Of a stretch of DNA of 64,000 nt, positions 11,926 through 21,095 are shown piece after piece. Origin of the DNA: Pseudolabrys sp. (GTDB lineage: Bacteria; Pseudomonadota; Alphaproteobacteria; Rhizobiales; Xanthobacteraceae); the NCBI GenBank assembly GCA_030655215.1, contig JAURVZ010000023.1, positions 1 through 64,000 on the forward strand, written 5' to 3'. The stretch's first letter is position 1, and each line of letters starts with the position of its first letter. A program made the position numbers and the translations under genes. A model generated the notes under the pieces. The model was not told the origin of the DNA and did no database searches. It worked only from the letters and a program-made list of their open reading frames with translations.

Positions 11926-13158
11926 CTACCCGACCGGCCGCTCGTCGGCGATCACCTTGCCGTCATTCGGCAGCGCGCCGGGCTTGAGGAACACGACCGC
12001 GCCTTTGAGCTTGGTGACCGACTGCAAGGTGGCGGCGACGGCATTCGACAAGGCCTCGTCGGACGACGTGCTTTCCGCCATCAAGGTCATCGTGTCCTGC
12101 TCGGCCTCGCGGCCGACGACGAGGCGCAGCCGTACCAGTTCGGGGTGACGATCCGCGACCTGGGCGATCTGCTTGGGATGCACAAACATGCCCTTGATCT
12201 TGGCTGTCTGGTCGGCGCGGCCCATCCAGCCCTTGATGCGGAGGTTTGTGCGGCCGCAGGGCGACAGGCCCGGCAGCAGCGCCGACAGGTCGCCGGTGGC
12301 GAGACGGATCATCGGGTAATCCGGGTTGAAGGTCGTCACCACGATCTCGCCGACCTCGCCGGCGGCAACCGGATCGCCGGTACCGGGGCGGACGATTTCG
12401 AGGATGACGGTTTCGTTGACAATCAGGCCCTCATGCGCGTCGCTTTCATAGGCGACGACGCCGAGTTCGGCGGTGGCATAGCATTGCACAACAGCAACGC
12501 CGCGGCCGCGCAACTCATCACGCAAGGACGTCGGCAGCGCCGCACCAGACACCAGCCCGCGTGTGAACGATGACGCATCCTTGCCGCTCGCCTGGGCGGT
12601 ATCGAGCAGGATCTTGAGGAAGTCCGGCGTTCCGATATAGGCGTTCGGCTTGTAGTGCGCGATGGCGTCGAGTTGCTGCTCGGTATTGCCGACGCCGCCA
12701 GGAATGACGGCGCAGCCCAGCGCATGCGCGCCGGATTCGAGAATGAAGCCGCCAGGCGTCAGGTGGTAGGCGAATGAGTTGTGCACGATATCGCCATCGC
12801 GGAAGCCGGCGGCGTAGCAGGCACGCGCCGCACCCCAGTGATCGGCGCCGAAACCTTCCGGCTCAAAGATCGGTCCCGGCGACATCAGCAGACGCTTGAC
12901 CTTGCCCGGCGGCGTGACATTGAGCCCGCCGAACGGCGGCGCGGCTTTTTGCAGTTCGGCAATGTCGGACTTCCGCATCACCGGCAATTTGGCCAGCGCG
13001 GCGCGCGAGGTGGCCGATTGCGGATTGTGACCGGCGAGATGTTTGGCCCAGCCCGGCGCTGTCAGTGCGCGCTCGATAACGCCCTGCAGCGCGGCGAACA
13101 ATTCGCGCTCGCGTTGCGCCGGCTCGCGGGTTTCCAGTTGGTCGTAATGTTCGGTCAT
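11926..13158 (-). CDS. Phenylacetate-CoA ligase-like (PaaK family) adenylate-forming enzyme
   Basis: 410-aa member of the adenylate-forming superfamily, closest in layout to PaaK: substrate acid plus ATP plus CoA gives acyl-CoA. The N-terminal part carries VMRKSDIAELQKAAPPFGG. MSPGPIFEPEGFG is in the place where the P-loop motif SSGTTG of PaaK would be, and is degenerate. Later motifs YATAELGVVAYES, MIRLATGDLS and RIKGWMGRADQTAKIKGMFVH match the A5-A8 core, with the hinge and a shortened C-terminal domain. The start at 13158 lies 10 bp after the zinc-protease stop. The substrate is not evident; nearby IOR and LIV genes make an aryl acid plausible. Confidence 0.85.
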   Translation of the reverse strand: MTEHYDQLETREPAQRERELFAALQGVIERALTAPGWAKHLAGHNPQSATSRAALAKLPVMRKSDIAELQKAAPPFGGLNVTPPGKVKRLLMSPGPIFEPEGFGADHWGAARACYAAGFRDGDIVHNSFAYHLTPGGFILESGAHALGCAVIPGGVGNTEQQLDAIAHYKPNAYIGTPDFLKILLDTAQASGKDASSFTRGLVSGAALPTSLRDELRGRGVAVVQCYATAELGVVAYESDAHEGLIVNETVILEIVRPGTGDPVAAGEVGEIVVTTFNPDYPMIRLATGDLSALLPGLSPCGRTNLRIKGWMGRADQTAKIKGMFVHPKQIAQVADRHPELVRLRLVVGREAEQDTMTLMAESTSSDEALSNAVAATLQSVTKLKGAVVFLKPGALPNDGKVIADERPVG

Positions 13159-13168
13159 GACTCAACCT

Positions 13169-13849
13169 CTAAGGCCGGAACCAGCGCACGATGTTCAGCA
13201 GCGTCGCCATTGCCGCGGCGACATAGGTGAACGCCGCCGCCTTCAGCACGCTGCGCGCTGCCGGCATGTCCTGCGGCGAAAGGTAACCGCGCTGCTCCAG
13301 CACCGGAAGCGCCTTGCCAAAGCTGGCGTCGAATTCGACCGGCAGCGTAACCAGATGGACAACGACGCCGATGGCCATCAGCGCCATGGCGGCCAGAACC
13401 TGCAAAATCAGCAGCGCCGGCGAATGCATGATGGCCAGCACGATCGGCGCCAGGATGACGATGCCGATGGCCAGCCGCTCGACCCAGACCAGATGGCTGA
13501 CCATCTCGATGCGCCGCATGAAAGCCGGTTCTGCCCGTGCATGCTGGATGGCGTGCGACACCTCGTGCGCCGCAACGGCGACCGCGGAAATCGAGCGGCC
13601 ATCGAAATGCGGCGGCGTCAGGCGCACAATGCGCGCCGTCGGATCGTAGTGATCGCCCTTGTCTGTCGGCTCAACCTTGACGTCGGTCAATTTCGCCTCG
13701 TCAAGCAGATGCCGCGCCAACTCACCGCCCGTTCCCGGCAAATCGGGCCGGTCGACGCCATGCTTGCGCAGGACGTGCTTGATCCACAGGCCGGGACCGA
13801 AGATTAGCGACAGAACCAGAATGGAGCCGATGGCAACAAGAATGGGCAT
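13169..13849 (-). CDS. Membrane zinc metallopeptidase (YugP-like)
   Basis: 226-aa membrane protein of the neutral zinc metallopeptidase type (YugP-like). Residues 3-20 form a first membrane helix. The zinc site HEVSH (H95, E96, H99) lies in AVAAHEVSHAIQHA, preceded by a region typical of the family (DHYDPTARIVRLTPPHFDG). Two further hydrophobic helices (about 122-160) and one near the C-terminus follow. Substrate is unknown; a quality-control or signal role is only a guess. It sits between livF (17 bp upstream) and the PaaK-like gene (10 bp downstream), so it is probably co-transcribed with them. Confidence 0.85.
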   Translation of the reverse strand: MPILVAIGSILVLSLIFGPGLWIKHVLRKHGVDRPDLPGTGGELARHLLDEAKLTDVKVEPTDKGDHYDPTARIVRLTPPHFDGRSISAVAVAAHEVSHAIQHARAEPAFMRRIEMVSHLVWVERLAIGIVILAPIVLAIMHSPALLILQVLAAMALMAIGVVVHLVTLPVEFDASFGKALPVLEQRGYLSPQDMPAARSVLKAAAFTYVAAAMATLLNIVRWFRP

Positions 13850-13866
13850 ACGGCCAGTCTAGCAGA

Positions 13867-14715
13867 TTATGCCAGCCAGCGCTTCCTGCGGCGATAATGC
13901 TTGCCGTCGCGGAACGACTTGCGGCGGCCGTCGGAAATGCCGAGGTAGAATTCCTTGACGTCCTCGTTCTCGGACAGCGATTTGGCGGCGCCATCCATGA
14001 CCACGCGGCCATTCTCGAGAATGTAACCATAGGTGGCGTAGCGCAGCGCCATATTGGTGTTCTGCTCCGCGAGCAGAAATGAGACGCCTTCGCGGCTGTT
14101 GAGATCCTTAACGATCTCGAAAATTTCCTCGACGATCTGCGGCGCCAGGCCCATTGACGGCTCGTCGAGCAGGATCATCTTTGGCCGCGACATCAGGGCG
14201 CGGCCGACGGCGCACATCTGCTGCTCGCCGCCTGACGTATAGCCAGCCTGCGAAGCGCGGCGCTGCGCCAGCTTTGGGAAATAGCCGTAAACCATGTCCA
14301 TGTCGCGCTTGATCGCAGCGCGGCCATCTCTGCGCGTGAAGGCGCCGGTCATCAGATTTTCTTCGATGGTGAGATGGCCGAAACAGTGCCGGCCCTCCAT
14401 CACCTGAATGCAGCCGCGGCGTACCAGTTCGTTCGGCGACAGGCTCTGCACCTCGTTGCCTTCGAACAGGATCTGTCCCTTGGTGACGTCGCCACGTTCG
14501 GCGTGCAGAAGATTGGAAATCGCTTTCAGCGTCGTCGTCTTGCCGGCGCCATTGGCTCCTAACAGAGCAACGATGCCGCCTTTCGGCACCGTCAGCGACA
14601 CGCCTTTCAACACCAGGATGATCTGATCGTAGATCACTTCGATGTTGTTGACGGTCAGGATGTTGTTGGCCGTGACTGCGGCCGCTGTCCGTTCCGTCTC
14701 GGTCGCCATGCTCAT
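13867..14715 (-). CDS. livF: Branched-chain-type ABC transporter ATP-binding protein (LivF)
   Basis: 282-aa ATPase of a HAAT-family importer. Walker A is GANGAGKTTTLKA, the signature is SGGEQQMC and Walker B is MILLDEPSMGL. The LivF-type switch region LLAEQNTNMALRYATYGYIL is clear. The C-terminus carries about 30 extra residues rich in Arg (RRKSFRDGKHYRRRKRW). It is separated from the binding-protein gene by a 63-bp gap that holds a strong hairpin (14735-14760). It works with LivG, LivH, LivM and the binding protein encoded upstream. Confidence 0.94.
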   Translation of the reverse strand: MSMATETERTAAAVTANNILTVNNIEVIYDQIILVLKGVSLTVPKGGIVALLGANGAGKTTTLKAISNLLHAERGDVTKGQILFEGNEVQSLSPNELVRRGCIQVMEGRHCFGHLTIEENLMTGAFTRRDGRAAIKRDMDMVYGYFPKLAQRRASQAGYTSGGEQQMCAVGRALMSRPKMILLDEPSMGLAPQIVEEIFEIVKDLNSREGVSFLLAEQNTNMALRYATYGYILENGRVVMDGAAKSLSENEDVKEFYLGISDGRRKSFRDGKHYRRRKRWLA

Positions 14716-14734
14716 GCGCTGTTCCTAAAGAGAA

Positions 14735-14760
14735 CTCTCCCCGCGTTGCCGCGGGGAGAG
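14735..14760. repeat. REP-like hairpin inside the LIV transport operon
   Basis: Perfect 11-bp inverted repeat (CTCTCCCCGCG, loop TTGC, then its complement). It lies between the binding-protein gene and livF. There is no U-tract on the minus strand, so it is not a classic terminator. A palindrome of this CTCTCCCCGC type is one I recognise as dispersed in Hyphomicrobiales. Such hairpins between genes of one operon often protect upstream mRNA from 3' decay, which would fit higher expression of the binding protein. Confidence 0.65.
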
Positions 14761-14778
14761 ATTTTCATCAGCATCAGC

Positions 14779-16110
14779 TTACGACGCCTTGTCGCAAGCC
14801 TCGGTGCGCTTCGGCCAGTTGCCGGCCTTGTCGGTGTAGTCCTTCGCCGCGGCCTCGAGCAGCGGATTGACCTTGTCGGTCATCGCCTTGAGTTCGCCGG
14901 GGAGCCGGACCCACTTCGTGCCATCCCATTCCTGCATGTAAGTGGCGAAGTGACCGTTATGATCCTGGCAGGTCAGCTTGACCGGCCCGGCAAAGCCTTC
15001 GAGACCCATCTCCTTGTAGCGCGCAGCGTCAATGTTGAGCGTCTCAAGGCCGCGGCGGACATCTTCTCCGGTCACGACCTTCTTGCCCGACAGCTTCTGC
15101 GCATTGCGGATGCCTTCGGCGATGAGGATCGAGTTGTAGATGCCGCGGTTATAAAGAACCTTGCCGATGTGGTTCTTGTCGGTCTGCGTCAGGTTCTTGT
15201 CGGTGACATGCTTCTTGATGTCGGCGATCGCCGGGAAGTCGGCGCCGACAGCATGCCAGTTCAGTACCTTGAAGCCCTTCGAGCCGTCACCGCCAGCCGC
15301 GGCATCATCCTCGCTCGGCCACCAGATGGAGATGAACTTGTCCATCGGATAGTTGATCTTGACGGCTTCCTTCACCGCAGTCGGCTGCAACGCACCCCAA
15401 CCATACATGATCATGTAGTCCGGCTTGTCGCGGCGAACATTGAGCCACTGCGACGACTGGTTCTGCATTTCGGTGCCGGCCACCGGATAGAGCTTCAGGG
15501 TGAAGCCGTAATCCTTCGACAGCTGTTCGAACAGCGGGATCGGCTCCTTGCCGAAGCCGGCGTCGAGATAGATGTAGCCGATGGTCCTGCCCTTCAGCTT
15601 CTCGGGTCCGCCGCCTTCCTTGCCGGCGATGTAGGACAGGATCATCGAGCCGCCATCCCAATAGGTCGCCGGCGGGTTGAAGATCCAGGGGAAGGTATCG
15701 CCAACCGCAGCGGCCGACAGGCCATAGGCCATCGACAGCACCGGGATCTTGTCGACCGCAGCGCGCGGGATCAGCGGCAGCGTGATACCGGTCGACCACG
15801 GATTGATGACGACGGGCTTCTTGTCTTTCACCGCCTCGTAGCATTCGAGGCCCTTCTTGGTGTCGTAACCGGTTTCGCATTCCTCAAGCTGCAGCTTGAC
15901 GCCGCCAATGCCGCCATCGCGCTGATTGAGCATTTCGAGGTAATCGCGCATGCCTTCGGCGATGTAGATGCCGGAGCCCGAGAAAGGGCCGGTGCGGTAG
16001 GTGAACAGCGGTATGTAGATCGAGTCCTGCGCCGCGGCCGGCGGCGGGGCCGATGTCATGGCCGTCGCCAGTGCGACCGCTCCTGCAATAATGGATAACT
16101 TCATCCGCAT
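14779..16110 (-). CDS. ABC transporter substrate-binding protein (LIV/HAAT family)
   Basis: 443-aa periplasmic binding protein. The signal peptide covers about 27 residues and ends PPPAAAQ. Mature type I periplasmic-binding fold: IYIPLFTYRTGPFSGSG starts lobe 1, and INPWSTGITLPLIPRAAVDKI is a typical ligand-contact region. A strong ribosome site GGGAGGA precedes ATG 16110. Mature cysteines (CETG, CYEA, CQDH, CDKAS) could form disulphides. It is about 50 residues longer than LivJ; the group often binds amides, urea or aromatic and dicarboxylic acids instead of leucine. The ligand cannot be read from sequence; the neighbouring acyl-CoA synthetase favours a carboxylic acid. Confidence 0.92.
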   Translation of the reverse strand: MRMKLSIIAGAVALATAMTSAPPPAAAQDSIYIPLFTYRTGPFSGSGIYIAEGMRDYLEMLNQRDGGIGGVKLQLEECETGYDTKKGLECYEAVKDKKPVVINPWSTGITLPLIPRAAVDKIPVLSMAYGLSAAAVGDTFPWIFNPPATYWDGGSMILSYIAGKEGGGPEKLKGRTIGYIYLDAGFGKEPIPLFEQLSKDYGFTLKLYPVAGTEMQNQSSQWLNVRRDKPDYMIMYGWGALQPTAVKEAVKINYPMDKFISIWWPSEDDAAAGGDGSKGFKVLNWHAVGADFPAIADIKKHVTDKNLTQTDKNHIGKVLYNRGIYNSILIAEGIRNAQKLSGKKVVTGEDVRRGLETLNIDAARYKEMGLEGFAGPVKLTCQDHNGHFATYMQEWDGTKWVRLPGELKAMTDKVNPLLEAAAKDYTDKAGNWPKRTEACDKAS

Positions 16111-16167
16111 TTTATTCCTCCCTGTTGGTGCGCCTGTTCCGGCGCCGTTGGATGTCAGTTTGAACCC

Positions 16168-17244
16168 TTAATAGGGGAATGGCCAGACCCTCAATTTCTG
16201 CTTGGCGATCTGCCACAGCCGCGCGAGGCCGGCCGGCTCGATGATCAGGAACAGGATGATGAGGCCGCCCACCGTCATGAAGGTGAAGTGCTCGACGGTG
16301 GCGGGCGTGATCTGCCAGCCGAACAGATTGACGATGAAGCGCATGATGATCGGCAGGCCATAAATCAGGCCGGCACCGAAGAAGGAACCGATGAGGCTGC
16401 CAAGACCGCCAATGATGACCATGAACAGGATGGTGAAGGACTGATCGATGTTGAACACGGCAGGCTCTGCGCTGCCGTACCAGAGGAAGACCATCAGCGC
16501 GCCGGCAACGCCGCAATAAAACGACGAAATGGCGAAGGCCAAGAGCTTGGTCGGCAGCAGCCGGATACCAATGAGTTCGGCCGCGAGGTCCATGTCGCGC
16601 ACCGCCATCCACATGCGGCCGATGCGGCCATGCACCAGATTGGAGGCGAACCAGGTCATCGCCGCGACGAAGCTCAGCACAACGAGATAACGGAACTCGG
16701 GCGCAGCATTCGGCCCGGTCAGCGGCATGCCGAACAAGGTACGTGTCGGCACTTCGATGGCGCCGGACGTGTTGTAATTGGTCAGCCACTGGACGCGGAT
16801 GAAGGCCCAGTCGAGAAAGAACTGCGCGGCCAGCGTCGCGACCGCCAGATAGAAGCCCTTGATGCGCAGCGACGGCAGGCCAAACAGCACGCCGACCGCG
16901 CTGGCGAAGAAGCCTGACACAAAAATCCAGATGACGATGTTCACGTTGGGGAAGTAGGTCGTCAGCTTGTAGCAGGCGAAGGCCCCTACCCCCATGAAGC
17001 CCGCGGTGCCGAGTGACAGAAGGCCTGTGTACCCCGTGAGAATGTTCAGCCCGATTGCGGCCAGCGACAGAATCAGGAACGGCACGAGCAGCACGCTGAT
17101 GACGAAATCCGTTGCCGTCAGCGGGATGACGACGAAGGCGATGAACAGAATGAGGGCAATGCCGATGCGATCCTGACGGATCGGGAACACGGCCGCGTCG
17201 ACCTCGTAGCTCGTCTTGAATTGGCCGGCCTCGCGGTAAAACAT
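16168..17244 (-). CDS. livM: Branched-chain-type ABC transporter permease (LivM)
   Basis: 358-aa inner-membrane permease with about ten hydrophobic helices. The family core is visible: GLNILTGYTGLLSLGTAGFM near residue 85, LRIKGFYLAVATLAAQF, GRIGRMWMAVRDMDLAAELIG (the cytoplasmic ATPase-contact loop) and GGLGSLIGSFFGAGL. The N-terminal 45 residues before the first helix are longer than in E. coli LivM. It pairs with LivH, which ends 3 bp upstream, to form the translocation channel. Confidence 0.93.
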   Translation of the reverse strand: MFYREAGQFKTSYEVDAAVFPIRQDRIGIALILFIAFVVIPLTATDFVISVLLVPFLILSLAAIGLNILTGYTGLLSLGTAGFMGVGAFACYKLTTYFPNVNIVIWIFVSGFFASAVGVLFGLPSLRIKGFYLAVATLAAQFFLDWAFIRVQWLTNYNTSGAIEVPTRTLFGMPLTGPNAAPEFRYLVVLSFVAAMTWFASNLVHGRIGRMWMAVRDMDLAAELIGIRLLPTKLLAFAISSFYCGVAGALMVFLWYGSAEPAVFNIDQSFTILFMVIIGGLGSLIGSFFGAGLIYGLPIIMRFIVNLFGWQITPATVEHFTFMTVGGLIILFLIIEPAGLARLWQIAKQKLRVWPFPY

Positions 17245-17247
17245 CAG

Positions 17248-18204
17248 CTAGATTCTCTCGATAATCTTGTCGCCGAACAGGCCTTGCGGCCGGAACAGCA
17301 GGAAGATGAGGGCGATGACGTAAGCCAGCCAGCTTTCAATGCCGCTGCCGAGCAGCGGGCCCCAATAGAACTCGCCGAGCTTCTCGCCGATGCCGATGAT
17401 CAGGCCGCCGACAATGGCGCCGGGGATCGAGGTGAAGCCGCCGAGAATCAGCACCGGCAAAGCCTTCAAGGCGATGATCTGCAGCGAGAACGACACTTCT
17501 GAGCGCGCGCCCCACATGATGCCGGTGACCAGCGCAACAATGCCGGCGGCGAACCAGACCACGACCCAGATCTGATTGAGCGAAATGCCAACCGACAGAG
17601 CCGCCTTGTGGCTGTCGGCGACGGCGCGCAGCGCGCGGCCGATGCGCGTCTTCTGGAAGAAGATGGCCAGCACGACGACCATGATCGAGACGATCACGGC
17701 GGCGGCAATGTCGATCTTCTGCAGGCTGACGAAGCCGCCGAACATCTTGATGTCATAGGCGCCGCTCGGCAGATAAAGGTCTGCGGTGATCATCTTCTTC
17801 GGATTGCCGCCGAAGACGAATTCACCGAAGCCGATCAAGAAATAGGTCAGGCCGAACGTGGCCATGAACAATATGATGTCGGGCTGATTGACCAAAGGCC
17901 GCAGCATCACCCGCTCGACGGTGAAGGCGAGCCCCAGCATCACAGTAATGGTTAGCCCGAGCGCAAGGAAGGCCGGCACGCCGAGCTGGTGAAAGCCGAC
18001 CAGCGTCAGCGCCGCAAACACCACCATGATGCCCTGCGCGAAATTGAACACGCCGGAGGCCTTGAAGATGAGCACGAAGCCAAGCGCGATCAGCGAATAC
18101 AAGACGCCGGCGACCAAGCCTTCCCATAGAGTCTGCACCAGCAAATCCGGCGCACTGCCCATTTGCATGAAGGGATCGATGAGGATTTTGTAAGCGAGGT
18201 CCAT
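17248..18204 (-). CDS. livH: Branched-chain-type ABC transporter permease (LivH)
   Basis: 318-aa permease with about eight helices. Family marks: LVAGVLYSLIALGFVLIFKASGVFNFAQG near the N-terminus, GRALRAVADSHKAALSVGI (ATPase-contact loop), and GGFTSIPGAIVGGLIIGIGE near the C-terminus. The start overlaps the livG stop by one base (TAATG), so translation is coupled. It forms the membrane channel with LivM. Confidence 0.94.
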   Translation of the reverse strand: MDLAYKILIDPFMQMGSAPDLLVQTLWEGLVAGVLYSLIALGFVLIFKASGVFNFAQGIMVVFAALTLVGFHQLGVPAFLALGLTITVMLGLAFTVERVMLRPLVNQPDIILFMATFGLTYFLIGFGEFVFGGNPKKMITADLYLPSGAYDIKMFGGFVSLQKIDIAAAVIVSIMVVVLAIFFQKTRIGRALRAVADSHKAALSVGISLNQIWVVVWFAAGIVALVTGIMWGARSEVSFSLQIIALKALPVLILGGFTSIPGAIVGGLIIGIGEKLGEFYWGPLLGSGIESWLAYVIALIFLLFRPQGLFGDKIIERI

Positions 18205-18995
18205 TAGTGTGCGACCCCAAGATACGCATCGATCACGTTCTGGTTCTTCATCACCTCGGCCGGCGTGCCGTCGGCGATCTTGAGGCCATGGTCGAGCACG
18301 ACAACGCGGTCCGACAGATCCATCACCACGCCCATGTCGTGCTCGATCAGCGCAATGGTCGTGCCGTAGTGATCGTTGACGTCGAGGATGAAGCGCGACA
18401 TGTCCTCTTTCTCCTCGAGGTTCATGCCGGCCATCGGCTCGTCGAGCAGCAACAGCTCCGGCTCCATCGCCAAAGCGCGGCCGAGTTCGACACGCTTCTG
18501 CAAGCCGTAGGGCAAGCGCGCGACCGGCGTGCGCCGGATTTCCTGGATCTTGAGGAAGTCGATGATGTCCTCGACATGGCGGCGATGCGCGACCTCTTCC
18601 TTCATCGCCGGGCCGTAGCGTAGCAATTGCCAGAACAGGTTCTTGTTCATCTTGAGCGAGCGGCCGGCCATGATGTTGTCCAGCGCCGACATGCCGCGGA
18701 ACAGCGCGACGTTCTGGAAGGTGCGCGCGATGCCGCCCGTTGCGGCGTCATGCGGGCGCATCTTGGTACGCGGCTCGCCCTTGAAGGTGATCGTGCCCTT
18801 CTGCGGCTGGTAAAAGCCATTGATGACGTTGAGCATCGACGTCTTGCCGGCGCCGTTCGGGCCGATAATGGCGCGGATTTCGCCTTTGCGGATGTCGAAT
18901 GAGACACCGCTGATGGCTTTGACGCCGCCGAACGACAGGGACACGTTTTCGACCGAGAGCAGCACGTCGCGTGGCTTTACTTCGGGCGCTGTCAT
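18204..18995 (-). CDS. livG: Branched-chain-type ABC transporter ATP-binding protein (LivG)
   Basis: 263-aa ATPase. Walker A is [13 protein letters not shown], the LivG-type signature is LPYGLQKRVELGRAL and Walker B is LLLLDEPMAGMN, followed by ALIEHDMGVVMDLSDRV. Its ATG overlaps the stop of the acyl-CoA synthetase gene by four bases. That tight link ties the importer to acyl-CoA formation, so the imported compound is probably activated to a CoA thioester on entry. Confidence 0.94.
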   Translation of the reverse strand: MTAPEVKPRDVLLSVENVSLSFGGVKAISGVSFDIRKGEIRAIIGPNGAGKTSMLNVINGFYQPQKGTITFKGEPRTKMRPHDAATGGIARTFQNVALFRGMSALDNIMAGRSLKMNKNLFWQLLRYGPAMKEEVAHRRHVEDIIDFLKIQEIRRTPVARLPYGLQKRVELGRALAMEPELLLLDEPMAGMNLEEKEDMSRFILDVNDHYGTTIALIEHDMGVVMDLSDRVVVLDHGLKIADGTPAEVMKNQNVIDAYLGVAH

Positions 18996-20971
18996 GCCGC
19001 CTTCCCGACTGTGCCAACGGGCACTGTCTGCATATCCTGGATATTGACGCGCGCGGCGAGCGTGCCCTTGCGGCCATCCTCGAAAGTGACTTCGGTCGAA
19101 ATGTCGGCCGCGGTTGAGCCGTCATAGAGGCCGTTGATCAATGCGGCATAGCGCTCGGCGACGAAGCTGCGGCGCACCTTTTGTGTCCGCGTCAGTTCGC
19201 CGTCATCGGCATCGAGTTCCTTGTGCAGGACGAGGAAGCGCTTGATCTGGTTGCCAGCCATCATCTTGTCTTCGGCCATCGAGCGGTTCACCTCGGCGAT
19301 GTGCTCCTCCATCATGGCATAGACGTCCGGATGACCGGCCAGCTCCTGATAGGAGCCGTAGGAGACATTATTGCGCTCGGCCCAACTGCTCACCGCAGTG
19401 AGATCGATGTTGAGCATAACGGTGACGAAGTCGTGCTTGTCGCCATAGGCGACGGCCTCGCGGATATCGGGGAAGAACTTGAGTTTGTTCTCGATATATT
19501 TCGGCGGGAACATGGTGCCGTCGTTGAGACGGCCGACATCCTTGGCGCGGTCGATGATCTTGAGATGGCCGGTCTTCTCATCGAAGTAACCGGCATCCCC
19601 GGTCATGACATAACCGTCCGGCGTCATGGCCTCGGCGGTCTTGACCGGATCCTTGAAGTAGCCGGTGAACTGGCCCGGCGACTTGAACAGCACCTCGCCG
19701 TTCTCGGCGATGCGGATATCAACATTCGGACAGGCGGGGCCAACCGTGTCGGAATAGATCTCGCCGTCCGGCTGCGCGGTGACATAAAGGAAGGCTTCGG
19801 TCTGGCCGTAGAGCTGTTTAAAATTCAGCCCGATCGAGCGATAATACGCGAACAGGTCCGGGCCGATCGCCTCGCCCGCCGTATAGGCAACGCGCACGCG
19901 CGAAAAGCCGAGCACATTCTTCAGCGGCGCATAGATCAGGATGTTGCCGAGCCAGTACAGCAACCGGCCTTTCAGCGGCACGCTCTCGCCGTTGAGCAGG
20001 CGTTCGCCATATTGCCGCGCGACGCCGATGAAGTAATGAAACAGCTTGCGCTTGAAGGCGCTGGCGTCCTCCATGCGGATCATGACGCGGGTCAACAGCG
20101 CTTCCAAAGTGCGCGGCGGCGCGAAGTAGAAGCTCGGCCCGATTTCACGCAGGTCCGAGGTCGCCGTATCGGCGCTCTCCGGACAGGCGGTGCAGAAGGC
20201 GGCAACCAGCCCCTGCGCATAATTGAGATAATGATCGCCGACCCAGGCGATCGGCAAATAGGCGAGCGCGACATCTTTTTCGGTGAGCTTGTCGAAGACA
20301 ACAGTGTCGGTCGCCGCCTTGATCGAGCGTTCGCCGGACAGCATCACGCCCTTCGAGGTGCCGGTGGTGCCGGAGGTATAGAGAATGATCGACGGGTCTG
20401 CGCCTTGGGTGGCGTCAATCTCGGCATCGAGCCAGGCGCCGAGCTTGGGATCGTCCGCCAGCGCCTTGCGGCCATCGGCGATGACATCTTCCATCGAGCG
20501 CAACCTGGCGTGGTCGTAATCGCGCAGGCCGCGCGGCTCGTCATAGAACATCAATTCGAGTTTCGGCAGCCGCTCGAGAACCGACTGGATCTTGTCGATC
20601 TGCTCCTGATCCTCGACCGCGGCAAAGCGCACATCGGCATGCGCCAGCACGAAGGACAGTTCTTCGGCGACCGCGTCGGCGTAGACGGGTACCGGCACCG
20701 CGCCCAGCATCTGCGCCGCCATCACCGACCAATAAATCTTCGGCCGGTTGGAGCCGACAATGGCCATGGTCTCGCCGCGATTGAGGCCGGCCCGGCTGAG
20801 GCCCGTCGCATAGGCGCGCACTAGCTCCTCGACTTCAGCCCAGGTCCAGGTCTGCCAGATGCCAAGGTCCTTGTGCCGCATCGACGGCCGGGACCCATAC
20901 AAATGCGCATTGCGCCGCAACAATTTGGGGAAGGTATCCGCCTTCGCGGCGGCGTCGAACGCCAAAGCCAT
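18992..20971 (-). CDS. AMP-forming long-chain-type acyl-CoA synthetase
   Basis: 659-aa adenylate-forming ligase of the long acyl-CoA synthetase type. The P-loop motif is ILYTSGTTGTSKGV, the A5 motif YGQTEAFLYVT, the A7 motif YVMTGDAGYFDEKTGHLKI and the A8 region RAKDVGRLNDGTMFPPK, where the usual second Arg/Lys pattern is altered as in this subfamily. The C-terminal half has NIDLTAVSSWAERN and MMAGNQIKRFLVL. It is followed directly by livG, livH, livM, the binding protein and livF, a combination seen repeatedly in alphaproteobacteria. Substrate may be a fatty or aryl-alkanoic acid; the name fadD is avoided because specificity is not shown. Confidence 0.9.
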   Translation of the reverse strand: MALAFDAAAKADTFPKLLRRNAHLYGSRPSMRHKDLGIWQTWTWAEVEELVRAYATGLSRAGLNRGETMAIVGSNRPKIYWSVMAAQMLGAVPVPVYADAVAEELSFVLAHADVRFAAVEDQEQIDKIQSVLERLPKLELMFYDEPRGLRDYDHARLRSMEDVIADGRKALADDPKLGAWLDAEIDATQGADPSIILYTSGTTGTSKGVMLSGERSIKAATDTVVFDKLTEKDVALAYLPIAWVGDHYLNYAQGLVAAFCTACPESADTATSDLREIGPSFYFAPPRTLEALLTRVMIRMEDASAFKRKLFHYFIGVARQYGERLLNGESVPLKGRLLYWLGNILIYAPLKNVLGFSRVRVAYTAGEAIGPDLFAYYRSIGLNFKQLYGQTEAFLYVTAQPDGEIYSDTVGPACPNVDIRIAENGEVLFKSPGQFTGYFKDPVKTAEAMTPDGYVMTGDAGYFDEKTGHLKIIDRAKDVGRLNDGTMFPPKYIENKLKFFPDIREAVAYGDKHDFVTVMLNIDLTAVSSWAERNNVSYGSYQELAGHPDVYAMMEEHIAEVNRSMAEDKMMAGNQIKRFLVLHKELDADDGELTRTQKVRRSFVAERYAALINGLYDGSTAADISTEVTFEDGRKGTLAARVNIQDMQTVPVGTVGKAA

Positions 20972-21095
20972 ATCCTCCCCTTCAGCCAGCGTAGTGCCGG
21001 CCTGCGCCGTCCCACTGCCACCCTCGTGGGCGGTCTTGTATGTGTGGATATGAAATCACCGCTGAGGGCGGGTCAAGCGCTAGAATTGCGCGGGG

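Noticed and set aside
14746-16098. A 450-codon open frame opposite the LIV binding-protein gene
   Set aside because: It mirrors a gene with clear signal peptide and family motifs. Its own translation is Arg/Asp/Val-rich without motifs, as expected for the shadow of a GC-rich gene.
19181-20824. A 547-codon open frame opposite the acyl-CoA synthetase gene
   Set aside because: The other strand has all motifs of an adenylate-forming ligase. The shadow reads as low-complexity Ile/Val/Asp/Arg without any recognisable fold.
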